Position numbers and translations under genes: made by a program. From Echinococcus granulosus (lineage: Eukaryota; Platyhelminthes; Cestoda; Cyclophyllidea; Taeniidae), in contig NW_020170386.1 of NCBI RefSeq assembly GCF_000524195.1, forward strand, positions 830,105-894,104: 64,000 nt of DNA, given 5' to 3'. The notes under the pieces were generated by a model, which was given only the letters and a program-made list of their open reading frames with translations, ran no database searches and had not been told where the DNA came from. Positions 24,575-36,248 of the stretch are shown here, piece after piece (position 1 is the stretch's first letter; each line of letters starts with the position of its first letter).

Positions 24575-24700
24575 TTGACCCACCCTCGGATCCAGTGGAA
24601 CTCCGCGGCTCGCAATCGACCAGGCCGGTGCAGGGTTCGCGCAAAGAAAAGTGCTGCTGTGCTCCTGGTTGCCGATTCCATTTGTTACTCCACCAGTGCT
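24575..24700. other. Isolated GC-rich, CpG-containing island
   Basis: A short GC-rich block (GATCCAGTGGAACTCCGCGG and neighbours) open on both strands, about 500 bp upstream of the rabphilin start codon. On the minus strand it follows a possible acceptor (ggcaaccag) and includes REPCTGLVDCEPRSSTGSEG. On the plus strand another frame is open. Could be a promoter-associated element of rabphilin or a lone exon relic; unresolved. Confidence 0.25.
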
Positions 24701-25118
24701 TGGTGCAAAAATTATGCAAAAAAGTTCATTCTGAGTGCAGAAAAATGCACTTTGAGGCAGTAGAGGCGGAGGTTATTGGAATGTGCTTCATGCAGTCATA
24801 CTGCACAGCTCTCATTCTATGCCATCTGTTTATACATATTTCTGCACTAATAGCAAAAGCTTACGTTGTTTTGACCTGCATAGTTTTGAGTGATGTTTCT
24901 GGTGTCATACCTCCCAAGATGGGGAGACACTATTTGTCTCAAAGGGAAATACGCGAATGTATGTCACTTTCCACTTCTCCCACCACATTTCGTAATTAGT
25001 AGTTTAGCGAATGAAACGTTGCCCACCCTCCCAATCATATTACTTTGACAAATCAACTTTATTGTGTATTTGACGGATCGTGGTGGTGCTCGATCGGTCA
25101 TTGGTGTTTTCGATTTCA

Positions 25119-25198
25119 GACTTCACACTAGCGCAATTTGATACAACACCTAAAGCAGCTCTGCAGCTTGCCTAAAATAGACATTTCCTAAAGCACTT
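25119..25198 (+). promoter_or_regulatory. 5' UTR acceptor upstream of rabphilin ATG
   Basis: A strong acceptor, gttttcgatttcag, ends at 25119, 79 bp before the rabphilin ATG. With no intervening ATG, the 79-bp leader could be the 3' part of a 5' UTR exon or a spliced-leader trans-splice site, a common arrangement in flatworms. The sequence cannot tell the two apart. Confidence 0.4.
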
Positions 25199-28100
25199 AT
25201 GGAGGGATACGTTTGTCCCAGTGATCGTCAGTTAGCCCTGCGTGCAAGGTACGTTTTTGGACTAAATTTGATGGTATTTTATAAGCATTGACATTTACTG
25301 CGGCAGATCCACCTAGTTACTGCCATGAATTAAATCCAAATGCTGGGAGTAAAGTTCTTGATGTTGCTGAATATAGCGACTTCTTCGGCGAGAATGATAA
25401 GGCGATGTGAGATTTATCTTGGTTCTGTGATTTATGGCACTTTTTATGGCATTCAGGTGCTCAATTCAAATCGATCGTCTCTTCATTCTGTAAAAATATG
25501 GAAAGTTAATGACTTTCTGATAAATTGACAGGGGGTTTTAGCCTTGATTTCTGCATGAAGTTATGTTAACTAGGACTCACATATGTTTACTATAGTAATG
25601 TGACTCACCTGAAACATTGCTTCATGAAGTTGGGAAAACCTGGTAGGAGGCCGAATAAGGTTGGATGCAAAAACATAAACAACTGAGAGGTATTTTCCGG
25701 TCTATCATGGACATAATAAACACTGTACCATTGAATAGCATAGACGTGATATTTTATAAGTAGGAAGAAAATAGGCACTACGTGTGACTGGAGTTCTAGA
25801 GTTTTTTAGATTGGGAACCGGATGGTCAACAGTTGCTCAAACAAATCAGAGGCGGACGAATACAAGGCTGTCCGACGAGGAATTGGACCACATTTATCGC
25901 GTACTTCAGCGCAATGAATCGATAAACGAAAGAGAAAGTAGACGTGTCGAGTTAGTGATCTTGAATGAAGTTTTTCTCACTAGCTTCAGACGCTGATAAA
26001 GTTATGAAAATTAGTATTGTCATGTCCATATCCATTGTATATCGTTCATTTTTTGAACTTTTTGATTCTGTGATGGTTGAATGGTGTGCGATAGTTTTCT
26101 TAGTTATAAAATGGATTAAATTTTTCAAAGTGAAACAAATTCCAACAGTGTCCATTTTTACTTGTCTACAAAAAACTTTATGTACGAAAATTTCCCTAGC
26201 AATTGTTATAGGGATTGCATTTATTGCATTTAAAAGTTGTGACACGGCTACGAACTACTCAATGTGGAGATCTTTTCTCTAGATCTGAATCGGCACATCG
26301 ATTCATCTACTTAATATTTTCCATAATAGATGGCGTTGATTGATTTTATGTAAGGACTAATAGAATATTCAAACTGAGAAGAATGTACCTGTTGCCAAAA
26401 CTTTACATGAATAAGCACATTTTTCCACAATTGTTTGCAACTGTTTTGGCTTCACTCTTAGGTCGATGTTGAAGCGGCTGGAAAATATGCAGGTGGCTAC
26501 AACGCCGCAGAACAAAACGGCCTGCAGCATTTGTGGCCACGAATTTGGTCTTTTGCTCAAGTCTTCCACGCACTGTGCGGATTGCGGACGCCTTGTCTGC
26601 AATCGCTGTTCCATGGAGTTTACTGAAGAGCTTCCAGAGAAGCCGAGATTGGCCAGCGATGTTTCCAACGTTTCGCCCTCGAAGTACCTCCCGCCAGGAT
26701 CGTTGGGGGTATCGGGGGGTCAACGGATGGGTTCACGAGTGCTGCGACGACTGTGGCGATCGCGGCAGCTGTCAGAGCGGAGGGATGACCCCAAGCAGGG
26801 CCTTGGCCCTCAGGACCGGTCGGCTTACAACGGGGCAGTTGGGGCTCACTCGAAATACAAGTCATTTTCACTCGAGCGACGCCAGTCGATGTCGCGATTG
26901 TCAAATTTCTTCTCGATTCCACTATCCCTCACTCCAAGTGCCTCACTCACACCCACAAGCAATCGGTTTCATCTCTGCAAACTATGCTGCGAGGCAAGAG
27001 AAGTAAGTGCACCATGTACTGTGTGGAAATTTTTGGTGCATTTAAAAGCAAGGCAGAGCTCAAGCTTATCGTTGGGTGTTCTTTCGATGTAGCTTTTGCC
27101 GTCGCTATTCAAGAGAGACTGATTTCTTAGTCTGAAATCTGGAAAATCAAAGGCTCAAGACAGCTTTCCGTCTGAAACAAGTTAACTGGAAGTAATTGAC
27201 AAACGTCATCTGGTCTATTTTAACGAGGAAACAATTTTATTTAAGCATTTATTAAAGGAAAGGCGGATAAACAAACAAGAATATTTAAAACGATGGATAA
27301 AGTAATGTTTACAGAAAATAACATGCTGGTATCTACTTAACAGAACAAGTCCCAAAAATGTCGAACTGGAGTGATGCATTAGCCTAGGTTCCATCAATAT
27401 TTTTCTCCACTAATCCCCAAAGCTGCATTCGGTTGAAAGAACTCAAGACAGTTTCCAACATCAGTATCGTCTCTTTTACTACAAACTTCGGACGCCCTAA
27501 AAGCAGTCCATGGTCTCTATTTATTATTTAGGATACAAATAAAACATGCGAAAAACCGTAGATGATAACAGTCATTTTTTGTATTTTTGGATCAAAAGAT
27601 CAAAGCCGTTAATAGAATTCAGTTAAATAAATGGGTTTCCTACGCATCAAAGAATTATGAGCTGGACTCGATCTTTCACATTATGAAAAATATTTCGACA
27701 ATCACAAACGGCGGTCACATTCGTTCTTTTACTAGCACATAGCATTGAAAAGCCTGAAATGCTCATGGTAGTACACAAAAAGATTCAAACATTACGTGCA
27801 ATAGGTTTAGTTTTTGGGTTCACACTCCACAAAACAATTTTGGGCGGTACAATTCATTTCACGAATATAGTAGTTACCTTTGCTATATCAAAAACCATAT
27901 CAATGCCACTCATAGAGTCGGCCATCAATGAATTGTTAGGATTAAAAACGAAATACGCGTTAATTACCAAAGTAACGCAGGTATACGAAAGAAAGCGGTA
28001 GGCCTTATCGCATTGCACAAAAGTGGTAGACTAGGACAAAAAAGTTTCAACTTGTGGGGCCACCGCGATATTGATAGTGGTTGAGATGTTTAAATAGAGC

Positions 28101-31100
28101 TCCTTAACGAGCCACATTCATTTAGGATGAAAACGGCATTTTCATAGTTGTGCTATCAGCCTACTGACTGGGGAGTAGCAAAACATTAATTTGTGTTGGC
28201 TGTTTCATGACCTCACTAGGACACTCAGGTCATAAGGCAATGAAAGACGTGCATGGGTAAACTGAACGAGATCTACGCAAGTCTTTTATGCATACATATG
28301 AATGTGTAGCATTCGAAAATGGTCGAGGTTTTGGCAATGTAATTATGAGCATACCAATTTTATTTAACCCTTCTCTCTCATCTCTGTGCTTTGGCTTTCA
28401 AAACTTATGGATAATGCAAGGTTCCAGCATTCTAGGAATTCCAAAGCTATTTTGGAATCCTTTCTAGTCTTTACGATAGTTGGAAAGAGTAAGCTTATGC
28501 TTTTAACCGGTTCTGTAAAATTATGGAAGTAGTGTTATGAGCACTCTATCTGCGTATAGTTCTGAATTGATGGAGTTTACACAAAAAGTTCCATAATATT
28601 AAGAAGTAAATATTTTTCTCGTTTGTGGTTACCATACACGAAATACAAGGGCCTGTCTACGTGTTCGGCATGACTTTTCATTAATTTTAAAATGAATGCA
28701 ATCATTTTTACTGGTGATTGCAGTTTACATGAGCAGAAGGACAACTTCTATACAGCAAACTCATTCTGGGGAGGAGTTCATGCATTTAAAGGTTGCCAGG
28801 GCTCAGAATCCACAACACTTCGGTTGTAAGAGTGCAAACCGGATAACTAAGACGTGATGCTTTCTATTCCGCAAACCGATCGATCCAGATAAGCTCTTAT
28901 TGGAAAAGTAGAAACAATCACTTTATTAATTTTTTTATCCAAAATATCAAATAAGATCGACACATTCATATAGAGGTGACGCGGGATCAGCTAATCAACC
29001 ACTAAAGCCTTGCAAAATAGCAGTTTGTGGTGCATGCGAGCGGTCTGATAAATAGGATTTCTGTGAAATTATTCATCAAGAAAGCTATGTGTTTAATGTG
29101 TGTTTACCGTCTTTACTTTATGAAATATGATTAATCAGGACATATCTATGCATGAAATAGGATTCCAATTATTTGAACCGGATTAAAGGTTCATTACTTT
29201 ATTGAAAATCACCGCCATGTTTCACTAACCAGAGCAAGAGCAGAAGAATTCAAAATCACACCCAGATTAAGTGAAAGAAAAGTATTATGTGTTGTGAATA
29301 CAAATTTTTTGCTGTATCTATTTGCCCCTAGGTATGGAAGAAATCAGGTGCGTGGTTTCATAGAGGCCTGCCCAAATGTGGCCTCCATAGCAGTTGTCCC
29401 GCCAGTCCACTGATCTCGAAACCTATGACAACAGTGGACGGATGGACGAGTCTCCTTGCTCGCGGCCCTGCGGAGCTAATCCCCTCAACTGGTGGTGCTC
29501 AGGCCAGTGATGACGACTGGACACGCATCGAAAGTAGATCCTTGCTATGCTGCATTTCATTTCCTTAAGTGTACCACCAGATTATGCAAAAGGCTCTTTG
29601 TGCTATTTAAACTTATAACTCTCATGTTTGGGACAATCCTGATTTTCCACTAAAATTTTTTTCGGCTTGTATTATCGAAAGGAAAAGCGTTTTAATTAAA
29701 ACAAAGCAATTTCGGAAGGCACCTTGCCAATACAAAATCTTTAAGAGTGACATCTTAGTTTTCCCACTACTTCGTCGTATGTCAACGTGAACTTTTTCCT
29801 TATACTTATTGGGAGCATAAATATTTTATCTGGAATGTGAGCCAACGCTAGCATATGGTGCACAACAACATTGTGCACAACACAACCTTCGAAACAGCCG
29901 GCAAGGATAAAGGAATAAACTCAGTGCTGACGGCTAAAGAATACATACATATAATTTCCAAGTCTAAAGCACATCGAATAAATTTTCTCTTGTTGTGCTG
30001 ATTTCAGAAAGGCCTCCGGAGCCAGTACCAACGAGTGAAGGTGTTGGAAGTCACAGCAGTTTTACTAGTAAGTCAGGTATGTCTATGTTGTCAAAACATG
30101 GAATCAACAGAAACATGTGATGTTAAAAATGAGGCTGCCCGACTATAAAAAGTGTAGAAATCTTTTGATTTTGATTGCAATCAACATACCGGGGAAAAGT
30201 AGGAAAGCCCCCATAAATCAAAGTCACGGTGGTTTGCGTGTGTTTCTCAACCATTGAATACGCCGAGGTAAATAAAATTAAAGGAACATTTTGAAGTTTG
30301 CGATTTCAAAGCATTCTCTAAAGGTGGGTTGTTTCTTTAGTTTTGCCAAATAAGACACTGATATGCTAGCTTTCACCTACTTTAATCGAATACAGATCAG
30401 TGTATTATTTTGATTACCACGATGCTTAATAAATAAGTAGATAGACAGATAAAACACCGATATTTCGTTTGAAAGTAAAAATATTCACCATAACCCTTGG
30501 CATACAATTCAAAACATTTCTAATTAATTTAACAGACTTACTACCAAAGATCAAGTGATTTTTGGGAAAGCCATGGTGCTGCTTTCAGACCTGTTTGCGT
30601 AAGTGGCTTCGGAGAGCAAATTTGTATAGTTAACGCCCCCAAAACCCATCTTAGGTGCCTGCTCCATTCGTGTGGGGAAAGACTAATCGACTGGATGATC
30701 ACTCATGAAAAGTAAGTAGGTAAAATATAGCGTCCGAAAGACGGTCATACACAATGAAGTCTAAGTAATCAGGATTTCATCGGAACTTGGTTTCTATGAG
30801 GTTAAGAATTCCACCATACCCTATATTCTGGTAAAATCCTGAACAAGTAGATGGATTGGAATTAGTGCAAGATGTACATAAAGACAAAATCAGAGATTCC
30901 AGTTGACTACGTTTTCACTGAGTCTAACGTTCAGGTCCATTGCGAAATGCAAGCACATATTATTTACATTCACTGGGTTGAATCTATCAGACAAAGTGCA
31001 CTAGTTGAATTATTTAGCCAATGAATAGGCTAAAACTTGAATTAAGTGTAGCAGCAGCAAAAACTTAACATATTTGCAGTTTATAATGGATATTGAGGAC

Positions 31101-34100
31101 GACAGAAGTTATACTTAAACTCACATCGTAAGTTATGTTAAGATACTGCAAATATACGATTGAACAGTTCCCAGTTACTCGCTTGAGGATGTCAAATCGT
31201 CGCTTGAGGAACCTAGCAACTCCTCTAGTGCAGTCATCACAAACTCGGGGAACAACGGAGGCATCGGCGCAGTCACTCATCCAGGAAGCCCTCACAACTT
31301 ATTTGAATCTCCAACCTGGAAGCCATCAATGGAGCAGCAACAGCGGCAGCATCAGACCCTTTTGTTATCACCAACAAGCAAAACAGACCAAAAAACACCC
31401 AGTCAAATTCATGAGTCTCTATCAGGAAACAGTCTCAACTCAACTGAGCGATCACCCCAACGCGGAAGAGAATCAAAAGTACAGAGTCTTTTCCCTGAAA
31501 CTCGGTTGGGTCTCGGCCTCAGCGATCCCAAGATTGCTCCATCCACGTTCACTCTGTCCCCAGAGCTGAAGTTCAACAAAGGTTCTCCATCTCGCAGAAA
31601 GTCTGCTATCCCTTTCTCAGAAGGTGATTATGTAATGCATAGGTCACTTATCCACTGCCGAGTGCTAGTGAATAGACTAAAATGCCAATGCCGATATTTA
31701 CTGTCCTGTCTGACTATATATGCCTTTTTGTAATATCATATCTTTCATGCAAAGTTAAATTGAGCCTACTTCCCTACCTCTTTTGTGACGGAGAAAAATC
31801 TAACTGTCTCGCGCATTACGCTAGTAAGCACTGCTTAACTTTATATAGCTCCTCTGGGAATTCTTTACTTTTCTGTCACACACGATGTTACCAACTGCGA
31901 ACTCCATGTCCGGATACACAATGCTAAGGTAAGTAGAAACCTCTCACCCTCTTGACTGAAATTTAGAAGTTAGTTGCTTTAAGATGGAAGTGGGCATTTA
32001 AATCTTACCTAATTTCTGCAATGCATTTTACAGGCAAGTATTACTCCGTGGAAAAAACACCACTGCAATATTACGCGTCATATCAATCTTTTTGTGTATT
32101 CAGGAACACTAATAGGCAAACACTTCCATTTGACAGAACGTAACTGATTTGGCTATTCGCATAGTTAAGCAAAATAAATTACATAAATCGGGTCTTATAC
32201 TGACTATTTAGCACCTTATTGCGATGGATGCGAATGGACTTTCGGACCCGTTTGTGGTGTGTCAGTTACTGCCGACTGTTGGAAAACGATTTCGTACCCG
32301 AACGATTCCTCAAAGCCTCAATCCTGTTTGGGACGAAACATTTACTTTTGTTGACTTTGACAATCGAAAGCTTGAACAGAAAATTCTTAGGTCAGTTACA
32401 AATTTTATGACTAACTTCTATAAATTTCCATATTTTATACAACAGTACTTCACCTGGGAAATCTTGTGCACAGAATGAACTTTATTTTGTTTCTAGATAA
32501 GTTTGCATTTGATGCAAGCATATAGCCTTGTTCCACTTTAATACTAGATTTAACTCTATCAGTGAATGCGGTAGCTTTTCATTTGACTAATATTTTCCAA
32601 TGTTTAAAGCAAGTCTTCTATGGGATGATTGAAAGTGGAATCTTTTACATTAATGCAAAATATGTATCATTTGAAGGAATATAAGGTATAAGGTACCATT
32701 TTATGCTAGCCCTGAATGCGGGAATTATTCCCAAGCCAACTGGTAAAGCGCATGCACAAAAATAGTTAATAGGGCGTTATCGGGGTCGAATAATGCCCTT
32801 ATCATCGCCAGAATGCACATTCAAAACACAGCCGCAACTACATAAATTTAAACTCTAGTTGTATTTGTCCTAAGACCGATGTGCAGGGTCATGCAAGGAG
32901 CAATAATTGAGTTGTTTACAATAGCTTCTTTCTCCGAGCTTATTTAAAGTCTGCATGCGAGTATTCCAATTGCAGGAGGTTTTTTATATTTAACACTTTT
33001 AACCAATGAAGCGTATACATATCTATAGTTGTTGACGGTTAGGAAGACGACGTTTCAGTAGACAAGTTTACAGTTAACAAATCATTGGGTTGCTTTGGGC
33101 AAAGTATTGCATGGAGCTGAACACTAAAATGCATTTATACTCATTCAGGTTGGCCGTCTTGGATGCGGACACCTTCGGCGCAGACTGGCTAGGTGAGTAT
33201 CGTCTCGGCCTTGGTGAATTGTTGCCGGATCGATTATCGGAGTTCGCTGTGCCTTTAAATCCTCGCAAGCCAGTAAGTATGGTGTCAGGTTTTGAAGCTA
33301 CTTACGTTATCGCTTTTTTTTGCAAAAATGGAGTCCTGATTAAATTTCAAAGTGAATGGGATTAAAAGATGTCAGAAATAAGTCATACCCTAATTGAGAC
33401 GTCTCACGGATTAACGTTAAGGGGAAATAGAGTGAAGGTAAATAATAAGAATGATTTACTACCTCACTAATGCAAAATCCACTTTTGTGTCGAACACAAT
33501 TGTTCTGGCAAATTACTTAGCTTTCAAAGGAGATCGATGACTTGACCAACCCCACGCGAGGGAAAATACAAATTGCACTGCGGTTTATTGAGGAGACGAA
33601 GCAGCTTTGTGTAGAGATTCTACGATGTGCCGATCTGGCCCCAATGGATCGCAACGGACTCTCCGATCCCTTTGTAAAGCTGTACGCTTGCATTCATTCC
33701 CTTTTGCCCACGTTTTAATGGTAAATTGCTTTGGAACTGCTTTGGTAGCTCAATCAACTACGCGAAATAAAATATTATCATCACTGCAAGATCAGTACCA
33801 GTGTAGTACAATATGCAACAAGTTATTGACCGTAATCTCCTCTTTTTGATTTTAGACAAAGAGTGCCACTTAATAGTAATTACTCAATCCTACTTCACTG
33901 CTTATTGTCTGCAGATCATAATTTTCGGAAACTAATAATCGATAATAAGGTTGTTATTCTGTGTTAAAAAGTCTGCGCAAACGTGAAAATGAAGCCTATA
34001 TTAAAGGACGCAGTCACAGGGCCCACATTTGCATGGTGCTTCCACTAACGTCATAGCATCCACCAGTAAACAAACGCATCGGCATTAATTATTTTCATTC

Positions 34101-36248
34101 CAGTAGATCTTCGCAGCTCGTATCTCGCGAACTTTCTGTTTTAGGTGTCTTCGACCTGACAAACTCCGTAAAACTAAACAAAAGACCAAGATCAAAAAAT
34201 CAACTCTTTTCCCAGAATTCTACGAGGTACGTTTTAGTCATATTCTAGGTGCTCAAACTGGATAAGACTTATTTGTAGGGTACTCTACATTAAATAGGGA
34301 GGTAATGTTGTGTTTTATTGTAATATTTCGAATTCAGAAGCATGAGGAAGGAAGTTCAAAGTAATGGGACTTGGATATTTCCCGAGTGTTTGTTCATGTT
34401 AAATTGTTATACCAGTGTTTAACTAGTGTAGCCTTTTGGTAAATAAGGCCGTAATTGCAACTAATCTTAAGGAAAAAATGCTATTAACTTATGCTCCATG
34501 AAACATGAGTGGTCCTTTACTTTCCAAATCATTTGGAATGAGATTTGCTGTTAATAACATGGGGTTGTAAGGGGGTTGGAATCTGCTGTTTACCCTGTTC
34601 AACAAGTGGCTTTATCGAAGACGACGTCTTGGCGGGAACTAAGTGTCTAATAGATATCTGGCTTATAATCATTCAAAATAATGTATTTTTAATTGGATCT
34701 CCATCGGCTCTTATTCATAGAAGACTGAGACCACTGGGCCAAACCTCGAAACTGGATAGATTCTCTTTCACGACACATTTGATTCCGTAGATGATTCGTG
34801 TAGCCATGGGCTTTCTAGATTTTTGTTCATTTAGCTCTAATCCTCTTCCAAAAGAAATAATCCCATAAGCTTGGTTTTCTGATAATTTCATGTTGCTAGT
34901 TAAGACCGGCGGTAGTCTCAAGTTTCAATTCGAGGCGTCGGTCTAGATTTAGATGGTAAGTTCACATCAACGCCATGAAAACTTTCCGGTGTTGGGTACA
35001 GTGTTGGTTATTTTAGTCACAGACTCTTGCAATGGACTATATACACGGTATGAAAACATGTTGTCACATAGAATGTACAAAATGCATTTTTAGATTTTAT
35101 TTGTGCTGAGCATGAGATGGTGCCGTGTTACACATTAACAATGCCTTTCTGAAAAATGCTTTTCATGGGATTTGACTGCAAGTAGATACCAAAGTCATTA
35201 TCCCAGTAATATGGATGAAGTAGTTCAGTCAGTGTAAACAAACACCACTAGTGTGCGTGGGTATGCGTATCAGATGGAAGGGCACCGCAGCAAAACAATT
35301 ACAACAATAGTCGGACTGGTAGGGGGAAGAAAGATGAATTTCCATGAGTGACTTGTACGTGTTGATCCTGTGAAATGGTTAGTCCAATGAAGATAATGGA
35401 TTTAGGGTAAGCACATAGAAATCGCGCTAAATTTCGAATAAATATGTTGTTTTACTACACTTCACCATTATTTTTTAATTTTAATGCTTTCAGAAGGCGA
35501 CTAAGGTATGGAGAGTGAAAAATAAGCTAATGATATTTTAAGGGACGCTGGTAATTAGCACTTGTTTGAGAACCTCATCTGACAGGAATGTACCATATTT
35601 GCACGTGAAAAAAATCATTGGATAAGACAATTTAGCAAGAATTTTGTCGATATGGATCATCGAAATGGTGACCGAGGTTTAAGTGCCATCAAAACAAATG
35701 GGATGGTAATAGATCTCACGTCCTAACGTAGATTTATCACTCCTATTTGATTGGCGCTGCTAAAACCTGCTTGGATGGTTTCACAAAGTGCTACATTTTA
35801 ATTTATCACAGTGTATTGCTCTTAATATAATTAACCAGATTTTAAGAACAGAACTTTGACTCTTAATAATTTCGTAAAAAAGATTTGGTGCTTCTGCTTT
35901 GCTCAAATGAGTAACAATTCCAAGAAGTACTAATGATTTAAAATTTGTACACAGGAATTTTTCTTCGCCATGGCTGCCTTGGAGGTGAATAAGCGTACCC
36001 TGGAGATAACTGTATGGGATTTCGACCGAGGGATGAGAAACGACTTCATCGGTGGCCTGACGCTAGGCGCGAAGGCCAAGGCGGAGCGCCGCGAGGTCTG
36101 GCAGGCGGTGTTTCGCCCGCCCTACCGGCGCTTCGAGGCCTGGTTTCAGCTCGCCTCTCGCTCCGATACCGAGTATCCCGGCAGTGAACCCCAGGTTGCT
36201 GACGAGGGCACCATTGATCACTCTTCAGCTTCAGGCATTTGTGATTAG
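25199..36248 (+). CDS. RPH3A: Rabphilin (Rab-binding zinc finger plus tandem C2)
   Basis: Rab3/Rab27 effector of secretory and synaptic vesicles that binds Ca2+ and acidic phospholipid through two C2 domains. Exons: 25199-25248, 25810-25950, 26462-27002, 29332-29533, 30008-30076, 31168-31623, 31849-31928, 32212-32390, 33149-33272, 33521-33681, 34145-34226, 35955-36248; 2379 nt, 792 residues, all phases agreeing. Landmarks: N-terminal PSDRQLALRAR, GWS, SDEELDHIYRVLQ and LKRLENM (Rab-binding helix); eight zinc cysteines (CSIC, CADC, CNRC, CKLC) followed by VWKKSGAWFHRGLPK, almost identical to vertebrate rabphilin; Ser/Pro linker; C2A (HVRIHNAKHLIAMDANGLSDPF, LDADTFGADWLGE; Asp ligands kept); C2B (ILRCADLAPMDRNGLSDPF, polybasic KTKQKTKIKKS, VWDFDRGMRNDFIGG). 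ATG 25199 matches the family N terminus. Odd: 122 residues lie between the third and fourth CxxC, where about 20 are usual. The intron at 27003-29331 is the largest and holds no gene. Confidence 0.95.

Noticed and set aside
27759..28001. An 80-codon frame in the large rabphilin intron
   Set aside because: AT-rich codons, no splice support, no recognisable motif.
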